64,000 nucleotides of DNA. It comes from Bradymonas sediminis (GTDB lineage Bacteria > Myxococcota_A > Bradymonadia > Bradymonadales > Bradymonadaceae). Under the pieces are notes generated by a model, which saw nothing but the letters and a program-made list of their open reading frames with translations, was not told where the DNA came from and searched no databases. Shown here one piece after another: positions 45,504-53,908 of this stretch. The DNA is taken from contig NZ_CP030032.1 of assembly GCF_003258315.1 (NCBI RefSeq), positions 4,981,684 to 5,045,683 of the forward strand, written 5' to 3'. The position numbers and the translations under genes were made by a program. Numbering within the stretch: the first letter of the stretch is position 1; each line of letters opens with the position of its first letter.

Positions 45504-47171
45504 TTATTCGGCGTCCGCCAGGTTCTCGATGGCGTCTTGCAGGCATCGGGCAAAGAAGGGCGCGCGCAGGCAATCGGCGGTGGCCCACAGCGTGGCCAAT
45601 GATTCGAGCGCCTGGGGCGTGCCGTTCTCGGCGAGGCGGCGTGCGCAGTCGAGGCCGACCGAGGTTTGCAGCGCGCCGTGGTGGGCCAGGGTTTGGATGA
45701 CGCGCGGGTCTTCGTCGCCCAGGCGGCTCAGCACCAGGGCGGCGCCGAGGTCCGGGGCTTGGGCCAGCGTTTTTTGCTCCAGGGCGGCGTCGCGCGCGGC
45801 GAGGCGCGCGAATAATCCGCGGCTGGCCAGGGCCAGGGCGGGGGAGGCGCTGGCGGCGAAGGCGTCGGCCCAGTCCTGGCTAAGCTTCTCAAATTGCTCG
45901 GGATTCGCGTCGAGGTGGCGGTGCAGATCCAGGCAATTTCGCAGGATCATGACGGTGGTGTCGGGGTCCAGGACTTCGAGGTCATAGGTTTGCTCCTCGA
46001 GGTCGCTCAGCAGCGCCAGCGATGCCTCCAAGGAGATGTCTTCGGGGTCGCTTGGCGAGTGCGGCAGGCCGCTGATTCCCGGGGAGTGATAGCCGTGGTG
46101 CAGCAGGCGCTCGTGCGCGGCGACCTGGACGAGCAGCAGGCCCAGGCCGTCGTCGGGGGCGGCGTCGTCGGCGCCGGTCAGGGCGATGGCGGTGGCCAGG
46201 CCGAGGCGGGCGGCCAGCGGCTCCCACGCGGTCTCGGGGGCATCCGGGGCGAGCTGCAATAGTTGGATGAGCCCGCGCGCGGCGTCCTCATCGGGCGGCG
46301 TGTCGTCGAGGCCGCTGGTCGCGGCGACGGCCAGCAGCGCGCCGAACTCGGCGGCCGGATCGTCGGTCGCGTCTAAGATGCAAAGCGCCTCCAGCCAACT
46401 GGCCGGGCCGTGGCTCTGCAAAAAGTCTGCGACCACCTGCGGGTCTTTAAGCCAGGCTGAGTCGGCGTCGCCGCCCAGCGCCAGGCGCGCCCACACGGCC
46501 GGGTCGAGCACAGCGAGCGGGCCGGTGACCCGGGCCAGCGCGGCCTCGAAATCAGCGCGCTCCTCGGCCTCCTGGGTGCCCATCACCGCGTCGGTGAGCG
46601 CGGCCTGCCACTGCTCGAAGGCGCTCCAGTCGCCGGCCCCAAGATCGGTGTCGCTGAGCGAAAGCGCGCGCAATCCGTCGAGCACATCTTCGACGGCCTC
46701 GTTGTCGAGCAGCCAATCGTTGAGGGACTCCGGCGCCCCGTGGGCGACCAGCCAGGCGGCTGCCTGGCGCGTGGCGTCATCCTCGAGGGCCGCGTCGATG
46801 CTCGGGTGTGCCCAGGCGATCTGGGCGCGCACCAGGGTGTCGATGAGCGCGGCCTTTAGCGCGGCGTCCGCCCCGTCGAAGAGCGCGTCGATACGCGCCT
46901 CGACGGTCTCAGATTCGTCATAAACCCAGGCGACGCGCGCCAGCGGGGAGGCCGCCGCGAAGTCGAAATTTTTGACCCAATCGTCGGCGCCGCCCGACGC
47001 GCTGGCCGAGCCCATTGCCTGCGCATAGAGCGCGAAGAGCGCGGCGCTTAGCTCGGAGGAGCCGTCGCGAAGCGTCGCGATAAGATCATTTTTCGGCGTC
47101 TTCGCCGTGTTCTCGGCACCCATCAGGACTAAATACGCGTTCAATTCGGTGTTGGCTTGGTTCATATTCAT
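45504..47171 (-). CDS. Unrecognised acidic, helix-rich protein
   Basis: The 555-residue protein is strongly acidic and made of Ala/Leu-rich helices with repeated 'Asp-Pro/Asp-Ala' turns. It has no signal peptide or membrane helix. Segments such as RLGDEDPRVIQTLAHHGALQTSVGLDCARRLAENGTPQALESL look like HEAT or TPR-type solenoid repeats. I recognise no catalytic motif or family. A His-rich loop (HERLLHHGYHSPG) sits near residue 355. It is transcribed away from the ABC exporter gene, with about 230 bases between them. The base composition resembles its neighbours. Confidence 0.8.
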   Translation of the reverse strand: MNMNQANTELNAYLVLMGAENTAKTPKNDLIATLRDGSSELSAALFALYAQAMGSASASGGADDWVKNFDFAAASPLARVAWVYDESETVEARIDALFDGADAALKAALIDTLVRAQIAWAHPSIDAALEDDATRQAAAWLVAHGAPESLNDWLLDNEAVEDVLDGLRALSLSDTDLGAGDWSAFEQWQAALTDAVMGTQEAEERADFEAALARVTGPLAVLDPAVWARLALGGDADSAWLKDPQVVADFLQSHGPASWLEALCILDATDDPAAEFGALLAVAATSGLDDTPPDEDAARGLIQLLQLAPDAPETAWEPLAARLGLATAIALTGADDAAPDDGLGLLLVQVAAHERLLHHGYHSPGISGLPHSPSDPEDISLEASLALLSDLEEQTYDLEVLDPDTTVMILRNCLDLHRHLDANPEQFEKLSQDWADAFAASASPALALASRGLFARLAARDAALEQKTLAQAPDLGAALVLSRLGDEDPRVIQTLAHHGALQTSVGLDCARRLAENGTPQALESLATLWATADCLRAPFFARCLQDAIENLADAE

Positions 47172-47401
47172 AATTTTATCGCTCTATCTGAGTGAAAAGG
47201 CGTACTTTATAGGTTTATCGAGGCCCACGGCGTCAACGCGACGGAATTAACAGGTTGCGCCGCCGATTCCAATATCTCGATGTGTATCAACGCGACGAAT
47301 CGCTGCTCGACGCCCTCGGGCCAGAGGTTTATGAAAGGGCGCTGCACGTCGATGAAGGCCGCCATATTTTGGCGGCTCACTGAGTAAAAAAGGATTCCGT
47401 C

Positions 47402-49171
47402 TTGGCTGATGCCGTAAAGAACGATTCACCGAAGAACGCGCTCGACCTCAAGCGCATGATTAGCCTGGTGCGCCCGTATTGGAAGGGGTTGAGCCTGGCG
47501 ACGGTCGCGCTTTTTATCGCGGCGGGCGTCTCGCTGCTCTATCCGCAGGCGGCCCGCATCGCGATCGATGATGTGATCAAGCTCGGCCAGGCCGAGAATA
47601 TCAAGATGCTGGGGCTGGCGCTGGTCGGTATCTTTGCGCTGCAGGCGTTCTTCTCGGCGCTGCGCTATTATTTGTTCACGGTCATCGGCGAGCGGGTGGT
47701 CGCGGATCTTCGCCAGCAGTTATTTTCGGCGGTCCTGGCCCAGGAGATGGGCTTTTTTGACGAGAACCGCACCGGTGAGCTGACCAGCCGGCTGACCTCG
47801 GACACGCAGGCGATTCAGTCGGCGGTGACGACCAATATCTCGATGGCGCTGCGCTACGGCGTGCAGGCGGTCGGCGGGATGATCATCTTATTCGTGACCT
47901 CGGTGAAGTTGTCGATGGTGATGGTCGTGGCGGTGCCCTTCGTGATCGCGGTGGCCTTCTATTATGGGCGAAAACTGCGCCGCGTGTCGCGCGATGTGCA
48001 GGACGCCATCGCCGAGTCGACCTCGTCGGCCGAGGAGGCGCTGTCGGGGATTCGCACGGTGCGAAGCTTCGCGCGCGAGGACCACGAGCGCGCCGTCTAT
48101 TATGAGTCGGTGGAGCGCTCGTTTGAGTTCGGTAAATACCGCGCGCGCATCGGCGCGCTGTTTACCGGCGGGGTGTCTTTTTTAAGCTACGGCGCGATCG
48201 CTGCGATCCTGTGGGTGGGAAGCCTGCTGGTGATCAATAAGGAGATGACCCCCGGCGAGCTGGCCGCCTATATCCTCTATACCATGTTCGTGGCGATGTC
48301 TCTGGGCATCCTGGCGGGCCTGTGGAGCGACTTTATGAAGGCGGTGGGCGCGGCGGAGCGCGTCTTTGAGTTGATGGACCGATTGCCCAAATTCGAGACG
48401 GCCGCGGACCCGCTGACCGTCGCGCCGACGGCCGGGCATATCGTCTTTAAAGACGTCACCTTTCGCTATGTGACTCGCCCCGACGTCCCCGCCCTCGACG
48501 CCGTGAGTTTCGAGATCGCCCCGGGCGAGAAGATCGCCGTGGTGGGGCCGTCCGGCGCGGGGAAATCGACCATCGCGAACCTCGTTGCGCGCTTCTATGA
48601 CCCGCAGGACGGCAGTATCTCGGTCGACGGCCATGATATCCGCGATTGGGACCCGACGATCCTGCGCGAGGCCATCGGCATGGTCGCCCAGGAGCCTGTC
48701 TTATTCTCCGGGAGTCTTCGTGAAAACGTGCGCTATGGCCGGCTTACGGCGAGCGATGAGGAGATTATCGAGGCGCTTAAATCCGCCAACGCCTGGGAGT
48801 TTGTCAGTGAGTTTCCCGAGGGGCTCGACACCGGGCTTGGTGAGCGGGGCGTGCGGCTGTCGGGTGGGCAAAAGCAGCGCGTGGCGATCGCGCGCGCGAT
48901 CCTCAAAGACCCGGTGATACTGGTCCTCGACGAGGCAACTTCGGCCCTGGACGTCGAGAGCGAATCGCTGGTGCAGGCGGCGCTCGAGAAGTTGATGGAG
49001 GGGCGCACCACCCTGATCATCGCGCATCGTCTGTCGACCATCGCCAACGCCGATCGGGTGGTCGTTCTGGAGCGCGGCGCGGTCGTCGAGCAGGGGACCC
49101 ACGAGGAGTTGATGGGCGGCGATGCGGCCTACCGACGCCTGGTCGAGAGCCAGCAAATTTTGGGCGGCTGA
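47402..49171 (+). CDS. ABC exporter, fused permease and ATPase (MsbA-like)
   Basis: The 589-residue half-transporter has six membrane helices (about 25-305) with the type IV exporter layout. The nucleotide-binding domain has Walker A GPSGAGKST, Q-loop MVAQEPVLFSG, signature LSGGQKQR and Walker B VILVLDEATSALD. Such proteins flip lipids or export drugs. It has no accessory gene and the substrate is unknown. The start is a TTG at 47402 with AAGGA about 7 bases upstream. The next gene, another ABC protein, begins 49 bases later. Confidence 0.92.
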   Translation: MADAVKNDSPKNALDLKRMISLVRPYWKGLSLATVALFIAAGVSLLYPQAARIAIDDVIKLGQAENIKMLGLALVGIFALQAFFSALRYYLFTVIGERVVADLRQQLFSAVLAQEMGFFDENRTGELTSRLTSDTQAIQSAVTTNISMALRYGVQAVGGMIILFVTSVKLSMVMVVAVPFVIAVAFYYGRKLRRVSRDVQDAIAESTSSAEEALSGIRTVRSFAREDHERAVYYESVERSFEFGKYRARIGALFTGGVSFLSYGAIAAILWVGSLLVINKEMTPGELAAYILYTMFVAMSLGILAGLWSDFMKAVGAAERVFELMDRLPKFETAADPLTVAPTAGHIVFKDVTFRYVTRPDVPALDAVSFEIAPGEKIAVVGPSGAGKSTIANLVARFYDPQDGSISVDGHDIRDWDPTILREAIGMVAQEPVLFSGSLRENVRYGRLTASDEEIIEALKSANAWEFVSEFPEGLDTGLGERGVRLSGGQKQRVAIARAILKDPVILVLDEATSALDVESESLVQAALEKLMEGRTTLIIAHRLSTIANADRVVVLERGAVVEQGTHEELMGGDAAYRRLVESQQILGG

Positions 49172-49220
49172 GCGCGAAGTCTGGATTGTCAAACACGTGC
49201 TTCCGCGAGATAGTGTCGCC

Positions 49221-51770
49221 ATGTCGTTGCTCATCTGTTCAAATTGCGAGTCCAAAACCCCCGCCCACGAGATCGTCTGCGGCGATTGCGGCGTGCCGCT
49301 CGCCGCGCCGCGAAAGCGGGAGAAGAGCGAGGCGATCGACGAGCGCGCGCAGGGCCTGAGCGTCGTCATCGGCCGCGGGTTTGACTGCGATATTATCCTC
49401 GACGCCCGCCAGATCTCGCGCCATCATTGTCGGCTCACCAAGATTCAACCCACGGGCGAGCTTGGCGAGCTTGAGCGTTGGCTGCTCGAAGACCTCAGCG
49501 CGGCGAACGGCACCTTCGTCAACGACCGATTTGAGCGGGTTCAGAGCCGGGTCGTCAGCGAAGAAGACGTCTTATTTCTGGGGAGTTACCGATTCCCGGT
49601 GCGTCGCGTGCGCGAGTTCCTCGACACCGACCACGACACGCCGCATGTCGGGACGAATTACCTGCCGATGGAGCAGGCGATCATCACGATCGGCCGAGAC
49701 GTCGACAATGACGTCCTCCTCGATGATCCTCAGGTGTCGCGCCGCCACGCGCGTTTGGTTCGTGAAGCCGATGAACTCTATTTGGAGGACCTCGGCAGCG
49801 CCAACGGGACCTTCGTCGACGGGCAACGCGTCACGCGCCATCGCCTGGAGCCCGGCCAGGATATCAGCTTCGGCACCTGCGCGCTGCGCCTGGATCTCGA
49901 GCGTGGGATTCTGCAAAAAAGTTATCGCGGCGATATCCTCTTGCAGGCCGAAAACCTGGTCGTCGAGGTCGGCGAGGGCGACCACATAAAGCGGCTGCTT
50001 GATGATGTGTCTTTTACGGTTTATCCGACTGAATTTGTTGGGCTTTTAGGGCCGTCTGGGGCGGGTAAGACGACGCTGCTGATGGCGTTGATCGGCTATC
50101 TTCGCCCGGCTTTTGGGCGCACGCTGGTCAACGGCGATGACCTCGCGACCAACTTCGATCGCTATCGAAACGCGATCGGTTATGTGCCCCAGGAAGACAT
50201 CATTCACAGCGAGCTGACCGTCTTCGAGGCGCTGTATTATACCGCGAAATTACGCCTGCCCGCGGACACCACGGACGCGGAGATCTTCCGGCGAATCGAT
50301 GGCGTTTTGGCGGACCTCGAGATCAGCCAGACCCGCGATATTCGCATCGGCTCGCCCGAGCGAAAGGGGATCTCGGGCGGGCAGCGAAAACGCGTCAACC
50401 TCGCGCTCGAGCTGCTGACTGAGCCGAGCCTTTTATGCCTGGATGAGCCGACCAGCGGGCTGGCGAGCGAGGACGCCGCCAACGTCATGGGGCTGCTGCG
50501 AAAGCTGGCCAACGGCGGGCGCACGATCTTATTGACGATCCATCAGCCCTCGCCGCAAGTCTATAAAATGCTGGATAATACGCTTTATTTGGCCGCCGGC
50601 GAGCAGGTTTATTATGGGCCGGCCTACCCGGATTCGATGCTGTATTTTCATCCGGAGATCGAGCCCGATTCTGTCGAGGCCGAAGAGATCCTGGCCGATC
50701 CAGGCTCCTGCATGCGCCCGCTGATGGAGGCGGCGCGAGCGGGGGAACCGATGGAGACTTTCGCCGCGCGCTATCGCCAGAGCCGCTATTTCGACGAGTT
50801 TGTGCGCGAGCGCCGCGAGGACCCGCGCGAGGTGAAGCTCAGCAAAAAGTCGCCGCGTCGCCCGCCGAGCTTTAGCGTGCGTCAGTGGTGGACGCTGTCG
50901 CGGCGCTATCTCGATATCAAACTCAAAGATCGGGTGGGCACCGCGATCCTCTTGGTGCAGGCGCCGATCGTGGCGGTTCTGTTGGCGCTGGTCTTCGCTC
51001 AGGAGAGCGGCGGGCTCATCAGCCGGCTGCAATACGCGCCGTTTGCGCTCTTTTTATTGGTCGTCGCGGCGGTGTGGTTTGGCTGCTCGAACGCGGCGCG
51101 CGAGATCGTCAGTGAACAGGCGATCTACCGGCGCGAGCGCATGGTCAATCTGTCGGTGCTCGCCTACGCGGCGAGCAAATTCACGGTGCTCGGCGGGCTT
51201 TGTTTTTTGCAATGCCTGATGCTGATGACGATCACCTATTTCACCCTGGATTTCTGGGGCAATCCGCTGTGGCATCTGGGCGTCTTATGGCTGTGCTCGT
51301 TGGCCGGGCTGGGGCTGGGATTGATGCTGTCGGCGCTGGTGCGCACGGGTGAGGCGGCGATCGCGCTGGTGCCGATCTTATTGATCCCGCAGGTGATTTT
51401 GGGCGGGGCGATCATGCCGGTCGACCGGATGAACGCGCCCACCGAATTGGCGAGTAAGATGGCGATCGCGCGCTGGGGTTTTGAGGCGGCGCTGCATGTC
51501 GAGCATCGCTCTGATGCCTACGAGATCTCGGCCGCCCAGCAGCCCGATATGGTGTCGGCCGCGATGGTCTCCCAGGCGATGCTCGCGCCGTCCTTGCAGG
51601 CGGAGATGGGCGCGCTCACGCCGCTGCCGCCGAATCCGCTGAATCGATTTTTGGGCGACGCCGAGACCGGCCTGAGCCGAAATCTTGGCGTTTTGGGCGG
51701 GTTTACCGTGATCTTTTTTGGCGGGGTTTGCGGGTTTTTATATTTGCGCGAGCGCCGTTGGGATATTTAG
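49221..51770 (+). CDS. Zinc-ribbon, double-FHA, ABCG-type transporter fusion
   Basis: The 849-residue protein joins several modules. There is an N-terminal zinc ribbon (Cys7, Cys9 or Cys20, Cys23 in CSNCES...VCGDCG). Two FHA domains follow (about 47-128 and 155-225, with GRGFDC...SRHHC...NGTFV and GRDVDND...SRRHARL...NGTFVDG). Next come an ABC ATPase (Walker A GPSGAGKTT at 277-285, signature ISGGQRKR) and a C-terminal ABC2-type membrane domain. FHA domains bind phosphothreonine, so activity may be tied to a Ser/Thr kinase. The order ATPase-then-membrane matches ABCG-type half-transporters. ATG 49221 is preferred to 49122, which lies inside the upstream gene. Confidence 0.9.
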   Translation: MSLLICSNCESKTPAHEIVCGDCGVPLAAPRKREKSEAIDERAQGLSVVIGRGFDCDIILDARQISRHHCRLTKIQPTGELGELERWLLEDLSAANGTFVNDRFERVQSRVVSEEDVLFLGSYRFPVRRVREFLDTDHDTPHVGTNYLPMEQAIITIGRDVDNDVLLDDPQVSRRHARLVREADELYLEDLGSANGTFVDGQRVTRHRLEPGQDISFGTCALRLDLERGILQKSYRGDILLQAENLVVEVGEGDHIKRLLDDVSFTVYPTEFVGLLGPSGAGKTTLLMALIGYLRPAFGRTLVNGDDLATNFDRYRNAIGYVPQEDIIHSELTVFEALYYTAKLRLPADTTDAEIFRRIDGVLADLEISQTRDIRIGSPERKGISGGQRKRVNLALELLTEPSLLCLDEPTSGLASEDAANVMGLLRKLANGGRTILLTIHQPSPQVYKMLDNTLYLAAGEQVYYGPAYPDSMLYFHPEIEPDSVEAEEILADPGSCMRPLMEAARAGEPMETFAARYRQSRYFDEFVRERREDPREVKLSKKSPRRPPSFSVRQWWTLSRRYLDIKLKDRVGTAILLVQAPIVAVLLALVFAQESGGLISRLQYAPFALFLLVVAAVWFGCSNAAREIVSEQAIYRRERMVNLSVLAYAASKFTVLGGLCFLQCLMLMTITYFTLDFWGNPLWHLGVLWLCSLAGLGLGLMLSALVRTGEAAIALVPILLIPQVILGGAIMPVDRMNAPTELASKMAIARWGFEAALHVEHRSDAYEISAAQQPDMVSAAMVSQAMLAPSLQAEMGALTPLPPNPLNRFLGDAETGLSRNLGVLGGFTVIFFGGVCGFLYLRERRWDI

Positions 51771-51956
51771 CGGCGAGCATTAAAAATTTGAATATTTAGC
51801 GGCGGCATTCGTCGCTTAAAGAGCACGCTCTTCAAGGAGGGGCCGCGCTTGACGCGCAGCGCTCGGGTCAATTAATTGTTTAGTTGTTCCTCAGCGACTT
51901 TTTTAAGACGGTTTTATTCCATAACTGTTATCTTGGCGTAGTGGAGTTTCGAGAGC

Positions 51957-52469
51957 ATGAAGAATTTATCCTCAAAGTTGACGCTTATTCTCAGTATTCT
52001 TGGTCTCCTGGCGCTGGTTTTCGCGTCGGGTTGTGCGACGATGCGCGCGAACTCGGCGCGCACCGCGTATATCCATCAGATGACCGAGCGCCACGTGTAT
52101 AACGCGGCGTGCGACCAGGTGTGGCCGACCGCGCGAACGCTCCTGTTTTCCGAAGGATACGCGGTCAAAGACACCGGTGAAGGCACGATTATGACGCTGG
52201 AGACGGAGTGGCGATATGATCGCCAGACCTCCAACAGCACCAACGCAAATACGGTGACCGCCAGCCGTTATCTGGTGCAGGGAATGCAGCCCGACGAGGG
52301 GCAGTGCAAGGTCAACTTCAGCAAGAATACGCGCTCCAGCGACAATAATATGAACGCCAACCGCGACCTCGAGCTTGAGTGGCATCTGCTGCAGCAAGCC
52401 GACCCCGCGGCCGCCGCTCAGATCGCGCAGGAAGCGGAAGTTCGCGCAAATGCCGCCGCACAGGGTTGA
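51957..52469 (+). CDS. Small lipoprotein, unknown function
   Basis: The 170-residue protein has a signal peptide with lipobox ASGC (Cys at about residue 26). The mature part begins ATMRANSARTAYIHQMTERHVYN. The segment ACDQVWPTARTLLFSEGYAVKD resembles a common outer-membrane lipoprotein fold in which a helix is followed by strands. The C-terminus is Ala-rich helical. No function can be assigned. It stands alone, with 186 bases ahead of it and 81 after. Confidence 0.8.
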   Translation: MKNLSSKLTLILSILGLLALVFASGCATMRANSARTAYIHQMTERHVYNAACDQVWPTARTLLFSEGYAVKDTGEGTIMTLETEWRYDRQTSNSTNANTVTASRYLVQGMQPDEGQCKVNFSKNTRSSDNNMNANRDLELEWHLLQQADPAAAAQIAQEAEVRANAAAQG

Positions 52470-52550
52470 TTTCTCTGCTGCGATCGGTGCATATACCGCA
52501 ACGCGAGGCTCAATCTTTGGTTGAGCCACATCAAAGATCAGGAGTGAGAC

Positions 52551-52787
52551 ATGAAAACACTTGAACTTAGCGTTGCGGGAATGAGCTGCGGCGGATGCGC
52601 CAACGCGGTGCGAACGATGCTTAGCCAGAAGCTCGGCGTCGACAGAGATCGCGTGGAGGTGTCGGCAGAGGCAGGAACAGCCAGCGTGAAATTGGACTCC
52701 GCGCCGACGCCCGAGCAGCTCGAATCGGCCCTGCAAGCCCTCAAAGAGCAGGACTTTCCGGCGAGCATTGTGCAAGGATTAGGATAA
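52551..52787 (+). CDS. HMA-domain metal-binding protein (CopZ-like)
   Basis: The 78-residue protein is a single heavy-metal-associated domain with the metal-binding GMSCGGCANAV motif (two Cys) near residues 10-20. Such small proteins carry Cu(I) or a similar ion to a transporter or regulator. AGGAG precedes the ATG. The P-type ATPase in this window is 34 kb away and looks like a Zn/Cd type, so no partner is assigned. The copper role is inference from family. Confidence 0.9.
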   Translation: MKTLELSVAGMSCGGCANAVRTMLSQKLGVDRDRVEVSAEAGTASVKLDSAPTPEQLESALQALKEQDFPASIVQGLG

Positions 52788-52941
52788 AACCCTCAAACAC
52801 TCTTGCATCCGGGCATTTGATCACTTATGGTCCGGCGCCTTGGCCGCGCTCGCGGAGCATGTCACGTGGACGAGTGTGGGTTTCGCAAAGATTGAATAAG
52901 ATAATTACGCCGCGTTTAGGTCGGCGTCAGGAGAAAGTATA

Positions 52942-53097
52942 ATGCGGGAAAAAATCAAACTCGTTTCGAGCGCCGGTACCGGATACTTTTACACGTATAA
53001 GAAAAACAAGCGTGCGAATCCGGACAAACTTCGCTTGAAAAAATTCGACCCGGTCGTGCGCAAGCATGTCGAGTTCGTTGAAGAAAAAATTAAATAA
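52942..53097 (+). CDS. rpmG: Ribosomal protein L33
   Basis: The 51-residue protein [20 protein letters not shown] followed by [24 protein letters not shown] matches bacterial L33. It has no cysteine, so it is the zinc-independent form. AGGAG lies 9 bases before the ATG. It is followed 89 bases later by rpsR, so the two probably form an operon. Confidence 0.95.
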   Translation: MREKIKLVSSAGTGYFYTYKKNKRANPDKLRLKKFDPVVRKHVEFVEEKIK

Positions 53098-53186
53098 TTT
53101 GGGATAATTGGGTCCGCGAAGACGCCGCTTATGCGACGTCGCGGGCCTGGCTATCAATACTTCATAGCGCATCACGAGAGACTATT

Positions 53187-53435
53187 ATGGCTCGCAGCAA
53201 ATACGGGCGTATCAACTGGCGCCGCCGTCGCAAAATCGATCCCTTCGACGAAAATCCGTCCTGGCGCATCGACTATAAGAACCCGGAACTTCTTAAATTG
53301 TTCCTCACCACCACTGGCAAAATGTTGCCGGCACGCATCACCGGACTGAGCGCGAAGAATCAGCGCCGTCTGCGTCAGGCGATCCTGCGCTCGCGCCAGA
53401 TCGCTCTGCTGCCGCACACCACGCATAAATCCTGA
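53187..53435 (+). CDS. rpsR: Ribosomal protein S18
   Basis: The 82-residue protein has RRRRKIDPF and, in two parts, IDYKNPELLKLFLTTTGKML and PARITGLSAKNQRRLRQAI, as in bacterial S18 of the 30S platform. No cysteine is present. A strong hairpin terminator follows about 80 bases later. Confidence 0.95.
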   Translation: MARSKYGRINWRRRRKIDPFDENPSWRIDYKNPELLKLFLTTTGKMLPARITGLSAKNQRRLRQAILRSRQIALLPHTTHKS

Positions 53436-53908
53436 TTCGACAGGAATTGCGTGACCGGAAACTTGTAGAAGATTTTCGGTGCTCAGTTCCTCGAGTCTGA
53501 TTTAGAGACGTAAACTAAAAGGCTGCCCGCCGCACTGAAGTTCTATTGAAGAACTTTGGATGACGACGGCGCAGCCTTTTTGGCGTCTGGCGCGAAATTT
53601 AGAGTTTTGGGGTGCGGGCGAGTTGCGCCAGGATTGTCGAACGCCCGCGCAGCGCTAGCTTTGGTTGAGTTCCTTCGGGCGGGGAGCAAGTGGACACGCC
53701 ACGGCCTTTCTTATATTGTGTCGGCGTAATGACGCTTGTGAATCGTCGGGAGTATTCGGAAATCTCAAACGCGCGCTGCTCCGGCATCTGCCGCGCGGGT
53801 TATTCGAAGAGCATTTCGCGGCGATTCGGCTTAATATGACGGGAGTAGCGGGCTCACTTCGGAACCCGTAGAAGTCTACCAAATGGCAAGAAAATCGGGA
53901 TAAATATT
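53436..53908. other. Gene-free interval between rpsR and the VWA lipoprotein gene
   Basis: Apart from the terminator at 53517, I see no gene or clear regulatory site in these 473 bases. Open frames on both strands (53655-53882) lack a start site and family character. Confidence 0.6.
53517..53581 (+). terminator. Long branched terminator downstream of rpsR
   Basis: The outer arms AAAAGGCTGC (53517-53526) and GCAGCCTTTT (53571-53580) are joined by a second stem CGCCG/CGGCG and an inner hairpin AAGTTCT-ATTGA-AGAACTT, followed by T-rich sequence. The whole resembles a stacked terminator. Confidence 0.85.

Noticed and set aside
47247..47400. Short plus-strand frame ending at 47381
   Set aside because: The translation (YLDVYQRDESLLDALGPE) looks protein-like, but there is no start codon with a ribosome site. 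It could be a gene remnant and cannot be supported.
52942..53435. Zinc-starvation (Zur-controlled) ribosomal paralogue operon
   Set aside because: L33 and S18 both lack Cys, but so do many ordinary proteobacterial L33 proteins, and no Zur-box dyad is visible upstream.
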